A DNA stretch of 46,085 bases from an uncultured Flavobacteriales bacterium (GTDB taxonomy: Bacteria > Bacteroidota > Bacteroidia > Flavobacteriales_D > Sanyastnellaceae), in the NCBI GenBank assembly GCA_905479115.1, contig CAJQLF010000041.1, positions 1-46,085 of the forward strand, read 5' to 3'. The notes beneath the pieces are model-generated. The model made no database searches, was not told where the DNA came from, and saw only the letters and a list, made by a program, of their open reading frames with translations. This document shows positions 17,364 through 25,781 of the stretch, piece after piece. The position numbers and the translations under genes were made by a program. Position 1 is the stretch's first letter, and each line of letters starts with the position of its first letter.

Positions 17364-18266
17364 CTAAAACAACGTGGGACTCGACGGGACGTTTTGCTCT
17401 GACACCTCGCGGGGAATCATAGTTTGGAGCTGTTTTTCCCCAATCAAATTTTCAGCGAAGTTTCTGCACGTTCGGGGCGTGTGAAGGCTATCCGGTTCAT
17501 GCACCAATAAATGAAATTCACCGACTCCCTTTTTTTCTGCTTGTTCGAGCCAATTTGACCATTGCTTCAATCGAATGTGGTCGGTTGCATGCCCTTCATA
17601 CCCGCCAAATCTGACCAAAACATGCGGCGCTGTCATGCACATATGCACAGCATCCCGTCTACCGGCGGTATCGCTGATGACGGCACCCACCCCAATTTCT
17701 GCTAGTCTTTCCCAAGGACGACCAGCTTCTGAGAACCAATCGGGGTGCCTAAATTCGACAGAAAGAGGAAGTTCCCGAGGCCACTTTTCTAAGTAGGTCC
17801 ACAGGGCTTCCGCATGCTTCGGCGCATAATGAGGTGGCAATTGGATGAACGCGGGGCCGAGCCGCTTTCCCAAAGCGAGCAGCCCCTCGATGAAATCATC
17901 CGTTGGCCCTTCGCAGTTTTTGAAGCGCCGAAAGTGGGTGATAATTTGAGGAAATTTGGGGCAAAATCGGAAGTGCTCAGGGGTACTTTCTGCCCAAGCA
18001 GCCATTTTTTTAGGAGTGTAAATTCGGTAATGCGTGGCGTTGAATTCAATGGTCCCAAACTGCTTGCTGTAGGCCTGTGGGAAAAGGCGACGCGGTGTTT
18101 TGTCGGGATAGGTAGACCCGACCCATTTTGGAATGTTCCAGGTGGTTCCGCCCAGCCGTACTTCGCATCCGCCATTGCTCTTGCTATGGAGTAAAAAGGA
18201 GGAAGGAGGAAGCTCAAAGTTGACGAGATCGAGCCCCTCTGTCGTTGGGAGTTTGCCAAATTGCAT
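17364..18266 (-). CDS. DUF72 (YecE-like) family protein
   Basis: 300 residues. TIM-barrel-like family of unknown function. Family marks: GGTTWNIPKWVGSTYP (the GTSGW-like start), the FNATHYRIYTPKKMAAWAE strand-helix segment, FCPKFPQIITH, the LGPAFIQLPP loop, LSVEFRHPDWF and ISDTAGRRD. The GTSGW-like region begins near residue 39, after a longer N-terminus than usual. A TAAGTTTG box 8 nt before the ATG supports the chosen start. It is divergent from comF. The biochemical role is not known for the family. Confidence 0.88.
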   Translation of the reverse strand: MQFGKLPTTEGLDLVNFELPPSSFLLHSKSNGGCEVRLGGTTWNIPKWVGSTYPDKTPRRLFPQAYSKQFGTIEFNATHYRIYTPKKMAAWAESTPEHFRFCPKFPQIITHFRRFKNCEGPTDDFIEGLLALGKRLGPAFIQLPPHYAPKHAEALWTYLEKWPRELPLSVEFRHPDWFSEAGRPWERLAEIGVGAVISDTAGRRDAVHMCMTAPHVLVRFGGYEGHATDHIRLKQWSNWLEQAEKKGVGEFHLLVHEPDSLHTPRTCRNFAENLIGEKQLQTMIPREVSEQNVPSSPTLF

Positions 18267-18274
18267 TGCGAAGA

Positions 18275-18282
18275 CAAACTTA
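18275..18282 (-). promoter_or_regulatory. -7 box TAAGTTTG upstream of the DUF72 gene
   Basis: On the minus strand TAAGTTTG is followed by 8 nt and the ATG at 18266, so the leader would be only a few bases. I found no clear -33 element. Confidence 0.45.
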
Positions 18283-18342
18283 GGGATTCCGGGAGTGAAG
18301 CGGTTGGATAGAACGCATGATTATGCTCGATCTTGTGGGTTA

Positions 18343-19011
18343 ATGTGGGGATGGGGAAAGGCGCTTTGGCCAGAATACTGTGTCGTTTGCAATCGATGGT
18401 TGGTGGGTTCCGCGACGTGGATGTTGGCATGCGACATTTGCTGCGCGGACTGGCCGTATTTATGCCATTCGGAGGGATCAATTTTGATGCGAGAACGCTG
18501 CCATGGTGAATTCGCAATCACGGGGTTTCGCCTACAAAGCCAGCAGGAATTGAAGAAGCAGATTGATGCGATCAAATATGGAGGAGATCGGCACGCTGCT
18601 TTTCGTTGGGGGCATTGGCTCGGTCAGCGATGGGGTTTACCGAAAACATATTCCTCATCCCATGTGGTGTTAGCACCGGTTCCCTTGCATAGGCGAAAAA
18701 AAATAAAGCGGGGGTATAACCAAGCGCATTGGATTGCTCGGGGCTTAGCTGCCTCTTGGGGCGTGCAAGTGGCTCCTCGATTACTGGTTCGTGCAAGGCA
18801 TGGCGATAGTTTGACAGGACTTTCCCGAGAAAGCAGAGAAGCGGCTTCTGACGGTCTTTATCGTGTGGCTCAGCCGCCGAACTCCCCGCCGCAGTCCGTA
18901 ATCGTCGTGGATGATGTGATAACAACGGGCTCGACGATTGCCGCATGCGGTCATGCATTGGAGTCGGCGGGTCATCGGTGGTTGGGGGCTGCAACCCTTG
19001 CACTGGCATGA
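18343..19011 (+). CDS. ComF family phosphoribosyltransferase-like protein
   Basis: 222 residues from the ATG at 18343 (MWGWGKALWPEYC). A longer reading from 18133 would run antisense through the DUF72 start and is not credible. An N-terminal zinc-ribbon-like pair set is present (Cys13, Cys16, Cys30, Cys33), then the PRTase fold: PVPLHRRKKIKRGYNQAHWI, GLSRESREA and the PRPP loop VIVVDDVITTGSTIAACG. ComF proteins take part in DNA uptake in naturally competent bacteria; no other competence gene is nearby, so competence is only a possibility. The gene ends 35 bases before msrC. Confidence 0.92.
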   Translation: MWGWGKALWPEYCVVCNRWLVGSATWMLACDICCADWPYLCHSEGSILMRERCHGEFAITGFRLQSQQELKKQIDAIKYGGDRHAAFRWGHWLGQRWGLPKTYSSSHVVLAPVPLHRRKKIKRGYNQAHWIARGLAASWGVQVAPRLLVRARHGDSLTGLSRESREAASDGLYRVAQPPNSPPQSVIVVDDVITTGSTIAACGHALESAGHRWLGAATLALA

Positions 19012-19034
19012 CGGGCCCCGCTGAAATTCTAAAG

Positions 19035-19042
19035 TATCTTTG
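19035..19042 (+). promoter_or_regulatory. -7 box TATCTTTG, 4 nt before the msrC ATG
   Basis: Exact TAnnTTTG match, followed by AGCC and the ATG. I see no good -33 element at normal spacing. It lies in the 35-base gap after comF, so msrC may have its own promoter. Confidence 0.5.
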
Positions 19043-19046
19043 AGCC

Positions 19047-19547
19047 ATGGGCCAGAACCTCCATATGACATCCGGTGAAACACGGGAATCTCAATATGAA
19101 GCCTTGAGCCGCCAATGGCCCGCCCTGTTCATGGGAGAAACCAATCGCACGGCCAACCTGGCCAATGCGGCAGCGGTTTTGATGTCCGCCTTCGGATGGC
19201 ATTGGGTAGGATTCTATTTGGTGGATTTTGAAAGTGATGAGTTGGTACTCGGCCCCTTTCAAGGCCCTTTGGCCTGCACGCGCTTGTTTCATGGAAAAGG
19301 GGTGTGCGCAGCAGCTTGGGATACAAAGCTTGCGCAGGTGGTGGCTGATGTGGAAGCTTTTCCGGGCCACGTCGTCTGCAGTTCAAAGACCAAATCGGAG
19401 TTGGTCCTGCCCATTCTGGTCGACGATGACGTCGTGGCGGTCTTGGATATCGATTCGGATGAACGGAACGATTTCACCAAAATGGATGCAGCAGGCCTTC
19501 GTCCTTTGGTTGATTGTTTGTCTGAAAATTGGATTGAATGGAAGTGA
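19047..19547 (+). CDS. msrC: Free methionine-(R)-sulfoxide reductase (GAF type)
   Basis: 166 residues. It reduces free methionine-R-sulfoxide in the cytoplasm. A single GAF domain carries all three family cysteines: Cys77 (GPLACTRL), Cys87 (GKGVCAAA) and Cys111 (GHVVCSSKTKSELVLP). Their spacing equals that of E. coli MsrC Cys84, Cys94 and Cys118. The ending LDIDSDERNDFTKMD is also typical. Active-site conservation argues for an active enzyme rather than a sensor GAF domain. It overlaps the following lipoprotein gene by 10 bases. Confidence 0.93.
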   Translation: MGQNLHMTSGETRESQYEALSRQWPALFMGETNRTANLANAAAVLMSAFGWHWVGFYLVDFESDELVLGPFQGPLACTRLFHGKGVCAAAWDTKLAQVVADVEAFPGHVVCSSKTKSELVLPILVDDDVVAVLDIDSDERNDFTKMDAAGLRPLVDCLSENWIEWK

Positions 19548-21169
19548 TTCGAAAAAGGAACAATGTGGTGCTGTGTGGGCTTGTGCTCGGACTCTGGAGT
19601 TGCGCGCAAATTTCTGCACCAACGGGAGGACCTAAAGATGAAACCCCACCGCAAGTCATTCTTTTCGATCCACCGAACGAACGAGTCAATATTCGTCCCC
19701 ACCAATTGCTCATGGAGTTTGATGAATACGTTGTTGTGCGAAACGTTCAGCAGATGTTGATTGTTTCACCGCCTATCGCGAAAGCACCAACTTGGCGAGT
19801 GCGAGGGAAGAAAGTCGAATGGACGTTTGATCCCGCCGAATTTGCAGAAGATCGAACCTATGTATTTTCATTTGGATCATCCATTGTTGACTTGCATGAG
19901 TCCAACCCCGCAACGGATTTAAAGTGGGCTTTTTCAACGGGTTCTGACCTGGATACCCTGAAGGCCAGAGGCAACGTGATTGATCGGATGACCGGACAGG
20001 GAAAGAAGGGATTGCGGGTTCTATTATTCCACGCGCCCGCAGAGTGGGATTCTATTTGGGCAGGCCAGCGCCCAGATGCATTGGGTGAAACGGATGCTGA
20101 CGGCACGTTTTCCATTCCGTATTTGGCTGACCGTTCTTTTGTAGGCCTCGCATTGGATGATGTAAACGGAAATTATGTCTGGGACGAAGGGGAATATGTC
20201 GCCCTGGATTCCACGCCGTTTCGCGGGGGTAGCATGGAATTGAAATGGCTGGGGGAGGAGACGGAAAAACCGCTGTTGCGCCCAAGCATCGAGTCGTGTA
20301 AGGTCGATACAACAGGGATGATTCGGATTTTGGCTGCGGCACCCGAGGAAATTACATCCAAAGAAGAATGGCAGGTGATTTGGCCTGAATCGACGAAGAC
20401 TTTGCCGGGTTCGCGTGAAGGAGATAGCGTTTTTGTTTGGGTGGATGTGCAACCTGGACTGGACTGGCAAGAAGCGCGCGTGGTTTGGTCTGGCTTGGAC
20501 TTCGCAGATACCGCACGGATCCGTACTTTACCTGGAGCACCGGGTTTGGCGAACTGGAAGGCAATGAAACAACCGAAAGGGTTCTTGAAGGCCGGAAAAG
20601 AAAGGGCTTGGTTTTTTCAGCGGGGCATTCAAATTGTGGATTCAACAAAATTTAAGTTGCTCGAGGACTCTGTGGATTGTCCCATGGAGTTTTTCCGCGC
20701 TTCTACAGCGGCTAAAACCACCCGCGAGTTGCGCATTGGCATTGCGGAAAAAGAAGGGGTCGACTATCAATTAGAGGTCTTGCCCGGAGCGCTCAGGACC
20801 AGAACAGGAATAGAGTTGGGGGATACATTATCCTATCGGTGGAAGACCCGTCCCACTGAATATTTCGGCGAACTGGTGGTTTCTTTGACGGAAGTGCCGG
20901 GCGCAGGGTGGTTGAGAATCAATGATGAGCGGGTGTGGGTTCATTCTGACTCCGTCTTGCGGTTTCAAAAAATGGAACCGGCCACGGTCACATTGGGTTT
21001 TGAATGGGATATGAACGGGGATTCGATTTGGCAAACGGTCGATCCGAAGACGTTGCGATCAGCTGAGCCGTATTTTCGTCCTGAAAATCAACCGAAAGTG
21101 AGGTCAAATTGGGTCATCGAGTGGAATTGGTCGTTGCTCTCGGAAATCAATGAGAATAGCACGGAATGA
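19538..21169 (+). CDS. Ig-like domain lipoprotein of the 'PTGGPKD' family
   Basis: 543 residues. Lipobox in LWSCAQ (Cys22), followed at once by ISAPTGGPKDETPPQVI, the hallmark start of a Bacteroidota lipoprotein family with an SbsA-type bacterial Ig-like domain (about 30-130; EFDEYVVVRNVQQMLIVSPP). A middle segment resembles a carboxypeptidase-regulatory-like beta domain (DADGTFSIPYLADRSFVGLA, DVNGNYVWDEGEYVAL). No enzymatic motif. An outer-membrane surface structural role is inferred. Coupled to its neighbours: 10-base overlap with msrC and ATGA overlap with the T9SS type B gene. Confidence 0.85.
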   Translation: MEVIRKRNNVVLCGLVLGLWSCAQISAPTGGPKDETPPQVILFDPPNERVNIRPHQLLMEFDEYVVVRNVQQMLIVSPPIAKAPTWRVRGKKVEWTFDPAEFAEDRTYVFSFGSSIVDLHESNPATDLKWAFSTGSDLDTLKARGNVIDRMTGQGKKGLRVLLFHAPAEWDSIWAGQRPDALGETDADGTFSIPYLADRSFVGLALDDVNGNYVWDEGEYVALDSTPFRGGSMELKWLGEETEKPLLRPSIESCKVDTTGMIRILAAAPEEITSKEEWQVIWPESTKTLPGSREGDSVFVWVDVQPGLDWQEARVVWSGLDFADTARIRTLPGAPGLANWKAMKQPKGFLKAGKERAWFFQRGIQIVDSTKFKLLEDSVDCPMEFFRASTAAKTTRELRIGIAEKEGVDYQLEVLPGALRTRTGIELGDTLSYRWKTRPTEYFGELVVSLTEVPGAGWLRINDERVWVHSDSVLRFQKMEPATVTLGFEWDMNGDSIWQTVDPKTLRSAEPYFRPENQPKVRSNWVIEWNWSLLSEINENSTE

Positions 21170-22728
21170 AGCAAATGACTGAGATGAATAGAACACAATG
21201 GGGATGTTTATTTTTGGCGTTAGTGGGGTTTGCTCCTCTTTCAAGGTCCCAAAGCGACCCCTACATTGCGACTTCACAGAATTTCTACTGTGCGGGATCC
21301 GAAGATAACGTGTCCATGTATTGCAACGTATTGGCGTTTGACCCCAATACCAATGTGGTGGACTGGACGTTTGCCTGGAGCCCTGCTGCTGAGGTAAGTG
21401 ACCCAGCAGCGCAGTCTGTGACGGTGACGCCTACGAACACCACAGTCTATTCAGCAGTGATGACAGCTCCAGACGGCACTGTGTATGAGGATGACATTAC
21501 AATCACGGTTTATCCTGAGTTCTCTGTCCAGGCATCGGATGCGAGCGCCTGTTCTACGATTGGACTTAATCTAAGCGCGGAGGTGGATGTTAGCAATGCA
21601 ATGGACTGGATGTGGGAGCCAGCCGTGGGCCTGAGCAATGCCACCGCGCAGAATCCGCAACTTCTGGAGGAATTAACTCAAGTGTACACGGTGACGGCGA
21701 CGATTTCGGGGCTTGGGGGCGCGTCCTGTGCTGCTTCAACTGAGGTGCAAGTCACGTCTATTTTCCCCAGCTTGGAGCTTGGTCCAGATGTGGTTGCATG
21801 TTCGGAGGAAACGGTGGTCATTGACCCAGGTTTGCCCGTTAATTACACCTACGAATGGACGACGGCAGGAGAGGTAATGCCGGTGCTGGAGGTGACAAAT
21901 TCAGGAACCTTCGGAGTAACGGTGACCTCCCCGGAAGGGTGTGAGAATTCGGATGCGATTACGGTGACATTCACGGATGGCCCGATTTTGAACTTACCAG
22001 ATTCGGCAACAGGATGCGCTGATGCTGGGTTGACCTTGGATGCCACGCCGTCCGATTTGACCACCGGACCGTTCGGCTATCAATGGTCCAATGGTTCGAA
22101 TGCGCCGGACGCCACGTTCTACGAATCCACGATGGCGATGGTGCAAGTCACCGATGCGGGAGGGTGCACTTCGTCTGAATCCATTTGGCTCGAAGTCTTA
22201 CCCAGTCCATCTTTTGCCTTTCCAGGAGACACGGCCTTGTGCTTTGATGATTTTCCGGAAGTGACCTACCAATTAGCTGTGCCCGCAGGTTTTGCTGGCT
22301 ATCAGTGGATGAATGGTTCTACCCTCAATACGTTTCAAGTGGAAGGTCCGGGTGTTTATAGTGTGGTGGTAACCAACAACATTGGGTGCAACACGGAGCG
22401 CTATGTAACGGTGGTAGATTTTTGCTCGGAGCCGCTGCTCTTCGTACCCTCAGCATTCACGCCGGATGGAGATGGGCTCAACGAAGTGCTTCGAATCGAA
22501 GGCCGCAATTTGGTACAACTGGATTTTGAGCTTTTCAGCCGTTGGGGAAACCTCGTATGGAGAGCGGACTCCATCGGGGATTACTGGCATGGACAAGGAC
22601 CGGATCGGACGCACTATGTTCAAGACGAGTTGTACATCTGGAAAGCAAAATATCGCCACTTCACGGATCCAGATGGTCAATTGAGTCCGTGGCTTCAGGC
22701 GACAGGATCGGTTCGAATCATCCGTTGA
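21166..22728 (+). CDS. T9SS type B (CHU_C / gliding-motility C-terminal domain) secreted protein
   Basis: 520 residues. Signal peptide about 1-29 (to SRSQ), then several PKD/Ig-like repeats with recurring Cys and sequences such as WTFAWSPAAEVSDPAAQSVT and YEWTTAGEVMPVLEVTNSG. The C-terminal about 90 residues are a CHU_C domain, starting FVPSAFTPDGDGLNEVLRI and continuing FELFSRWGNLVWRAD, the type B signal for T9SS export and surface attachment. The start ATG overlaps the previous stop; in-frame ATGs at codons 4 and 7 are alternatives. Probably an adhesin or surface coat protein; ligand unknown. Confidence 0.9.
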   Translation: MKQMTEMNRTQWGCLFLALVGFAPLSRSQSDPYIATSQNFYCAGSEDNVSMYCNVLAFDPNTNVVDWTFAWSPAAEVSDPAAQSVTVTPTNTTVYSAVMTAPDGTVYEDDITITVYPEFSVQASDASACSTIGLNLSAEVDVSNAMDWMWEPAVGLSNATAQNPQLLEELTQVYTVTATISGLGGASCAASTEVQVTSIFPSLELGPDVVACSEETVVIDPGLPVNYTYEWTTAGEVMPVLEVTNSGTFGVTVTSPEGCENSDAITVTFTDGPILNLPDSATGCADAGLTLDATPSDLTTGPFGYQWSNGSNAPDATFYESTMAMVQVTDAGGCTSSESIWLEVLPSPSFAFPGDTALCFDDFPEVTYQLAVPAGFAGYQWMNGSTLNTFQVEGPGVYSVVVTNNIGCNTERYVTVVDFCSEPLLFVPSAFTPDGDGLNEVLRIEGRNLVQLDFELFSRWGNLVWRADSIGDYWHGQGPDRTHYVQDELYIWKAKYRHFTDPDGQLSPWLQATGSVRIIR

Positions 22729-22752
22729 TTTGAGCAGAAGCGCGAGTGCGGT

Positions 22753-23448
22753 TCAGGAGTTGATCTCCAGAAAACGCTTCACACCCGTCAAGGTTCCAAA
22801 CACGACCAAGGTATCTGTTTCGCGGATGACCATGTCAGACTTGGGGACACCGATGATGTGTTCTTGCTCCATTTCATCCTCTTTTTCAGGAGCGAATTTT
22901 CGACGGATCGTAATCAGCCGAAGCTCATATCGGTTGGTCAACTCAATGCTATCAAGCTTTCGGCCAATGCATTTTTGTGGGGCGTGAATTTCGGCGATTT
23001 CATAATCGTCGGGGAGCTCCAAAAATCCACCGATGTTCGGATGAATCAATCGCTCGGATACGATGCTTGCAACCTCGCTCTCCGGCGTCAAAATTTCCTT
23101 GATGCCCAGGCTCGTTAAGATACGCTGTTGGTGATCCCCGTTGGACCGGACAATGACCCGAGGGACACCAAGATCGATGAGGTTCATGGAGGTCAATACA
23201 GTTGCTTCAAAATTCTCGCCAATGGTCACGATGGCGGCGTCCATGTCCTGCACGTTTTGCGCCTGCAACGATCGGATATCAGTGGAATCCAAGGTTACGG
23301 CGAGTGCGACATCATCCCTCAGCCCTTCTGTGCGTTGTTGATTGGAATCAAAGGTGAAGACTTCTGCACCTTTAGAGGCCAGAGAGAGGGCGATTTGTTT
23401 GCCGTAGCGGCCGATGCCAAATACAGCGAATCGAGAGGATTTTCGCAT
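22753..23448 (-). CDS. TrkA/KtrA-type potassium-channel regulatory (RCK) protein
   Basis: 231 residues. RCK_N Rossmann domain (about 5-125) with GIGRYGKQIA as the GxGxxG nucleotide loop, FDSNQQRTEGL after strand 2 (Asp binds the ribose) and VIVRSNGDHQQRILTSLG. An RCK_C domain (about 140-228) ends DTLVVFGTLTGVKRFLEI. Such proteins bind NAD(H) or ATP and gate TrkH/KtrB-type potassium channels. No membrane partner lies in the window, so the partner is distant. The gene follows kynU by 5 bases and is likely cotranscribed. Confidence 0.92.
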   Translation of the reverse strand: MRKSSRFAVFGIGRYGKQIALSLASKGAEVFTFDSNQQRTEGLRDDVALAVTLDSTDIRSLQAQNVQDMDAAIVTIGENFEATVLTSMNLIDLGVPRVIVRSNGDHQQRILTSLGIKEILTPESEVASIVSERLIHPNIGGFLELPDDYEIAEIHAPQKCIGRKLDSIELTNRYELRLITIRRKFAPEKEDEMEQEHIIGVPKSDMVIRETDTLVVFGTLTGVKRFLEINS

Positions 23449-23453
23449 GGTGA

Positions 23454-24749
23454 TTAAGCGTTCTGAGGGGCTTTTTTAGTGGACCGTTTTAAAACGTGCA
23501 CGAAGCGTGCGATGTCTTCAAAGGTATTATACATAGGGACAGGAGCCATGCGGATGACATTGGGTTCCCGCCAGTCTACGACGACTCCAGCTTCGGTCAG
23601 TCGTTCAAACAATTGCTTGCCAAATCCATGTGCAACCAACGAGAGCTGACATCCACGGCGTGCAGGGTCATTGGGGGTGATGATTTCCAGGTGAACATCG
23701 TTGACTTGAGCCACGGCTTGAATGCCCGACTCTAAGTAAGCCGTGAGTCGGAGACTTTTGGAACGCAGGTTGTCCATCCCGGCTTGGAGAAACTGCTCCA
23801 AAGCAACAGCATGAACGGCCATATTTAAGACGGGTGCATTGGACATTTGCCACGCTTCGGCTGTTCCCATGCCCTCAAACTGAGGCTCCATTAAAAAGCG
23901 TCGTTGCGCATTGTGCCCCCACCATCCTTCGAACCGAGCAATATCGGCGTCGCTTACATGGCGCTCATGCACAAATGCCCCGGCTACAGCACCTGGGCCG
24001 GAGTTGAGGTACTTATACGAGCACCAGCAGGCAAAGTCTACGTCCCAATCGTGCAGTTTAAGCGGTACGTTGCCCACTGCGTGTGCCAAATCAAAACCAC
24101 AGATTGCTCCGGCGGCATGAGCGGCGCGGACAATCCGGGGCATGTCCAACCATTGCCCAGTAAAGTATTGCATGCCTCCCATCATAACCAAGGCTACTTC
24201 ACCGGTGTGATCGACCAACGCCGCTTCAATGTCGGCTTCGTCAATGGCATGCGCCCCGGGCCGAGCTCCAATTTCAATGATATCTTCTTCGGGATTTCCT
24301 CCGTGGTATCGAACCTGACTCGCTAAGGCATATTGATCTGAAGGAAATGCTTTGGCCTCGCAAATGATTTTTTTTCTCCGTCCTTCAGGCCGGTAGAAAC
24401 TGACCAGCAACAAATGCAAGTTGACGGTTAGTGCGTTCATAGCGACCACTTCATTTGATTGAGCACCAACGAGGTGCTTGAGTCCTTCAGCAAATCGCTC
24501 GTGGTAATTGACCCATGGGTGCTGGGCCCGGAAATGCCCTTCGACCCCATGCTTTGCCCAATCGTCAAGCTCTGTCTTTAGGGCCTCCTGGGCTGAACGA
24601 GGCTGAAGGCCCAATGAGTTTCCCGTGAAATAAAGGCTGTCCTGCGACCCATTCGGGGGGATATGAAATTCATCTCTTCGGCTGGGAACAGGGTCTTCGG
24701 CATCGAGGTGCTGGGCCTTGGTCAATTCAAAAAGAGCTAATTCATTCAC
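23454..24749 (-). CDS. kynU: Kynureninase
   Basis: 431 residues, normal length. A PLP enzyme that splits kynurenine or 3-hydroxykynurenine to (3-hydroxy)anthranilate and alanine. The start is the GTG at 24749; the N-terminus matches the family (LDAEDPVPSRRDEFHIP). Seen: FTGNSLGLQP, the LTVNLHLLL segment, GFDLAHAVGNVPL (Asp and His of the cofactor site) and the PLP lysine in CWCSYKYLNSGPGA (Lys246). Its product feeds 3-hydroxyanthranilate dioxygenase at 36.4 kb. It sits between a UbiA-like membrane protein gene and the RCK gene. Confidence 0.96.
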   Translation of the reverse strand: MNELALFELTKAQHLDAEDPVPSRRDEFHIPPNGSQDSLYFTGNSLGLQPRSAQEALKTELDDWAKHGVEGHFRAQHPWVNYHERFAEGLKHLVGAQSNEVVAMNALTVNLHLLLVSFYRPEGRRKKIICEAKAFPSDQYALASQVRYHGGNPEEDIIEIGARPGAHAIDEADIEAALVDHTGEVALVMMGGMQYFTGQWLDMPRIVRAAHAAGAICGFDLAHAVGNVPLKLHDWDVDFACWCSYKYLNSGPGAVAGAFVHERHVSDADIARFEGWWGHNAQRRFLMEPQFEGMGTAEAWQMSNAPVLNMAVHAVALEQFLQAGMDNLRSKSLRLTAYLESGIQAVAQVNDVHLEIITPNDPARRGCQLSLVAHGFGKQLFERLTEAGVVVDWREPNVIRMAPVPMYNTFEDIARFVHVLKRSTKKAPQNA

Positions 24750-24800
24750 TGGAGCACGGCTTGAAAGTCAAAGTTCGAGGGAATTTGAGCAAAATCGTAA

Positions 24801-25640
24801 TCAAAATGTGAAAAATGCCAACACTCCTTGGAGAACAAGGCACCCATCCAGCCATACACTGTAGATCCACTCGCTTCTCCATCGTGCACTGAGGCCTATG
24901 CCAGCCAACGCTGCCGAGGCCGCACCGAATCGTCCCCATCCAGGATCAATGGTGAGAAAGCCTGCCATGCTGAGCGCGATTAAGCCGGCGGCAGTCCAAG
25001 TTGAAAAGTTGAGTCCGCCCCATTGCGGAACGGTGCGCAGCCGCGGTTCATCTAAGCGGATGTCCCTGTTGTCAAAAGGAAGCGTAATGCCCGCCACAAA
25101 AACAGTTTGCACTGCGGCATGCAGCCAAGGAGAGAACGGGGGTTGGAATGAGGTAAACTCGAAGGGGAGCCAACCAGTTGTTATGCCCCAAGTCACCGCG
25201 ATCACTGGCCATTTTAAGTGGGGGCGGTCTCGCCACCCGCGTCCTCCGGTGAGCGGATTAGAGGCGTAACCCAACGCCAAGACAGCCACCAAAAACAAGG
25301 GCCAAGGATGCGTGAGAATTAAATGGGTGAATTGCGACCAATCCAAGCCGATCGCGAGTCCCCCCGCAGCAGCAGACCCCAACCAGCCGACGATCAAAAC
25401 GGACTTCCATTCGGCCAAAAACACACGCCGTTCTTCGGGGATGCTGTGGGGCTGTCGTTTGAATTTAATGAGCCGTTGCAAGGTGTAGATGAGGCCGGTG
25501 CCAAAGAAGAGCCACCCGACGCCCTGCCAAGTCCAAGAATTCCATGTCGCCAGAGGTTGGACAGACATAATTGCACCCGCCGCCGCGGCCGCCGCTCCGA
25601 GGGCAATCCAAACGTGGGTATAGGCGAGTAACTTGATCAT
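24801..25640 (-). CDS. Integral membrane protein, UbiA-superfamily-like
   Basis: 279 residues from the ATG at 25640 (MIKLLAYTHVWIALG); a TTG one codon earlier is possible. About eight hydrophobic segments. The segment TLPFDNRDIRLDEPRLRTVP resembles the second Asp-rich motif of UbiA prenyltransferases as seen in Bacteroidota membrane proteins of this class, but the first NDxxD motif is not visible, so prenyltransferase activity is doubtful. First gene of a minus-strand run; kynU starts 51 bases after its stop. Function unknown. Confidence 0.65.
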   Translation of the reverse strand: MIKLLAYTHVWIALGAAAAAAGAIMSVQPLATWNSWTWQGVGWLFFGTGLIYTLQRLIKFKRQPHSIPEERRVFLAEWKSVLIVGWLGSAAAGGLAIGLDWSQFTHLILTHPWPLFLVAVLALGYASNPLTGGRGWRDRPHLKWPVIAVTWGITTGWLPFEFTSFQPPFSPWLHAAVQTVFVAGITLPFDNRDIRLDEPRLRTVPQWGGLNFSTWTAAGLIALSMAGFLTIDPGWGRFGAASAALAGIGLSARWRSEWIYSVWLDGCLVLQGVLAFFTF

Positions 25641-25755
25641 CAATGGAAGGCTTGCAAAGGTCGTTCAATTAGCTGGAAACGACACTTTGTACCCTGAAAG
25701 TGGCGGCTCGCATTCTTTGATGATTTTTTTGCGCCAAAACCACCTTACATCCGCC

Positions 25756-25763
25756 TAAATTTG
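25756..25763 (+). promoter_or_regulatory. -7 box TAAATTTG upstream of gcvP
   Basis: Matches TAnnTTTG, 18 nt before the gcvP ATG. A TTTG at 25728-25731, 24 nt upstream, may be the -33 element. No glycine riboswitch was recognised in the 138-base gap before gcvP. Confidence 0.55.
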
Positions 25764-25781
25764 TCCCTTCACTGAACGTCC

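Noticed and set aside
18133-18342. N-terminal extension of comF
   Set aside because: It would run antisense through the DUF72 start and adds residues unlike ComF; the ATG at 18343 gives the normal length.
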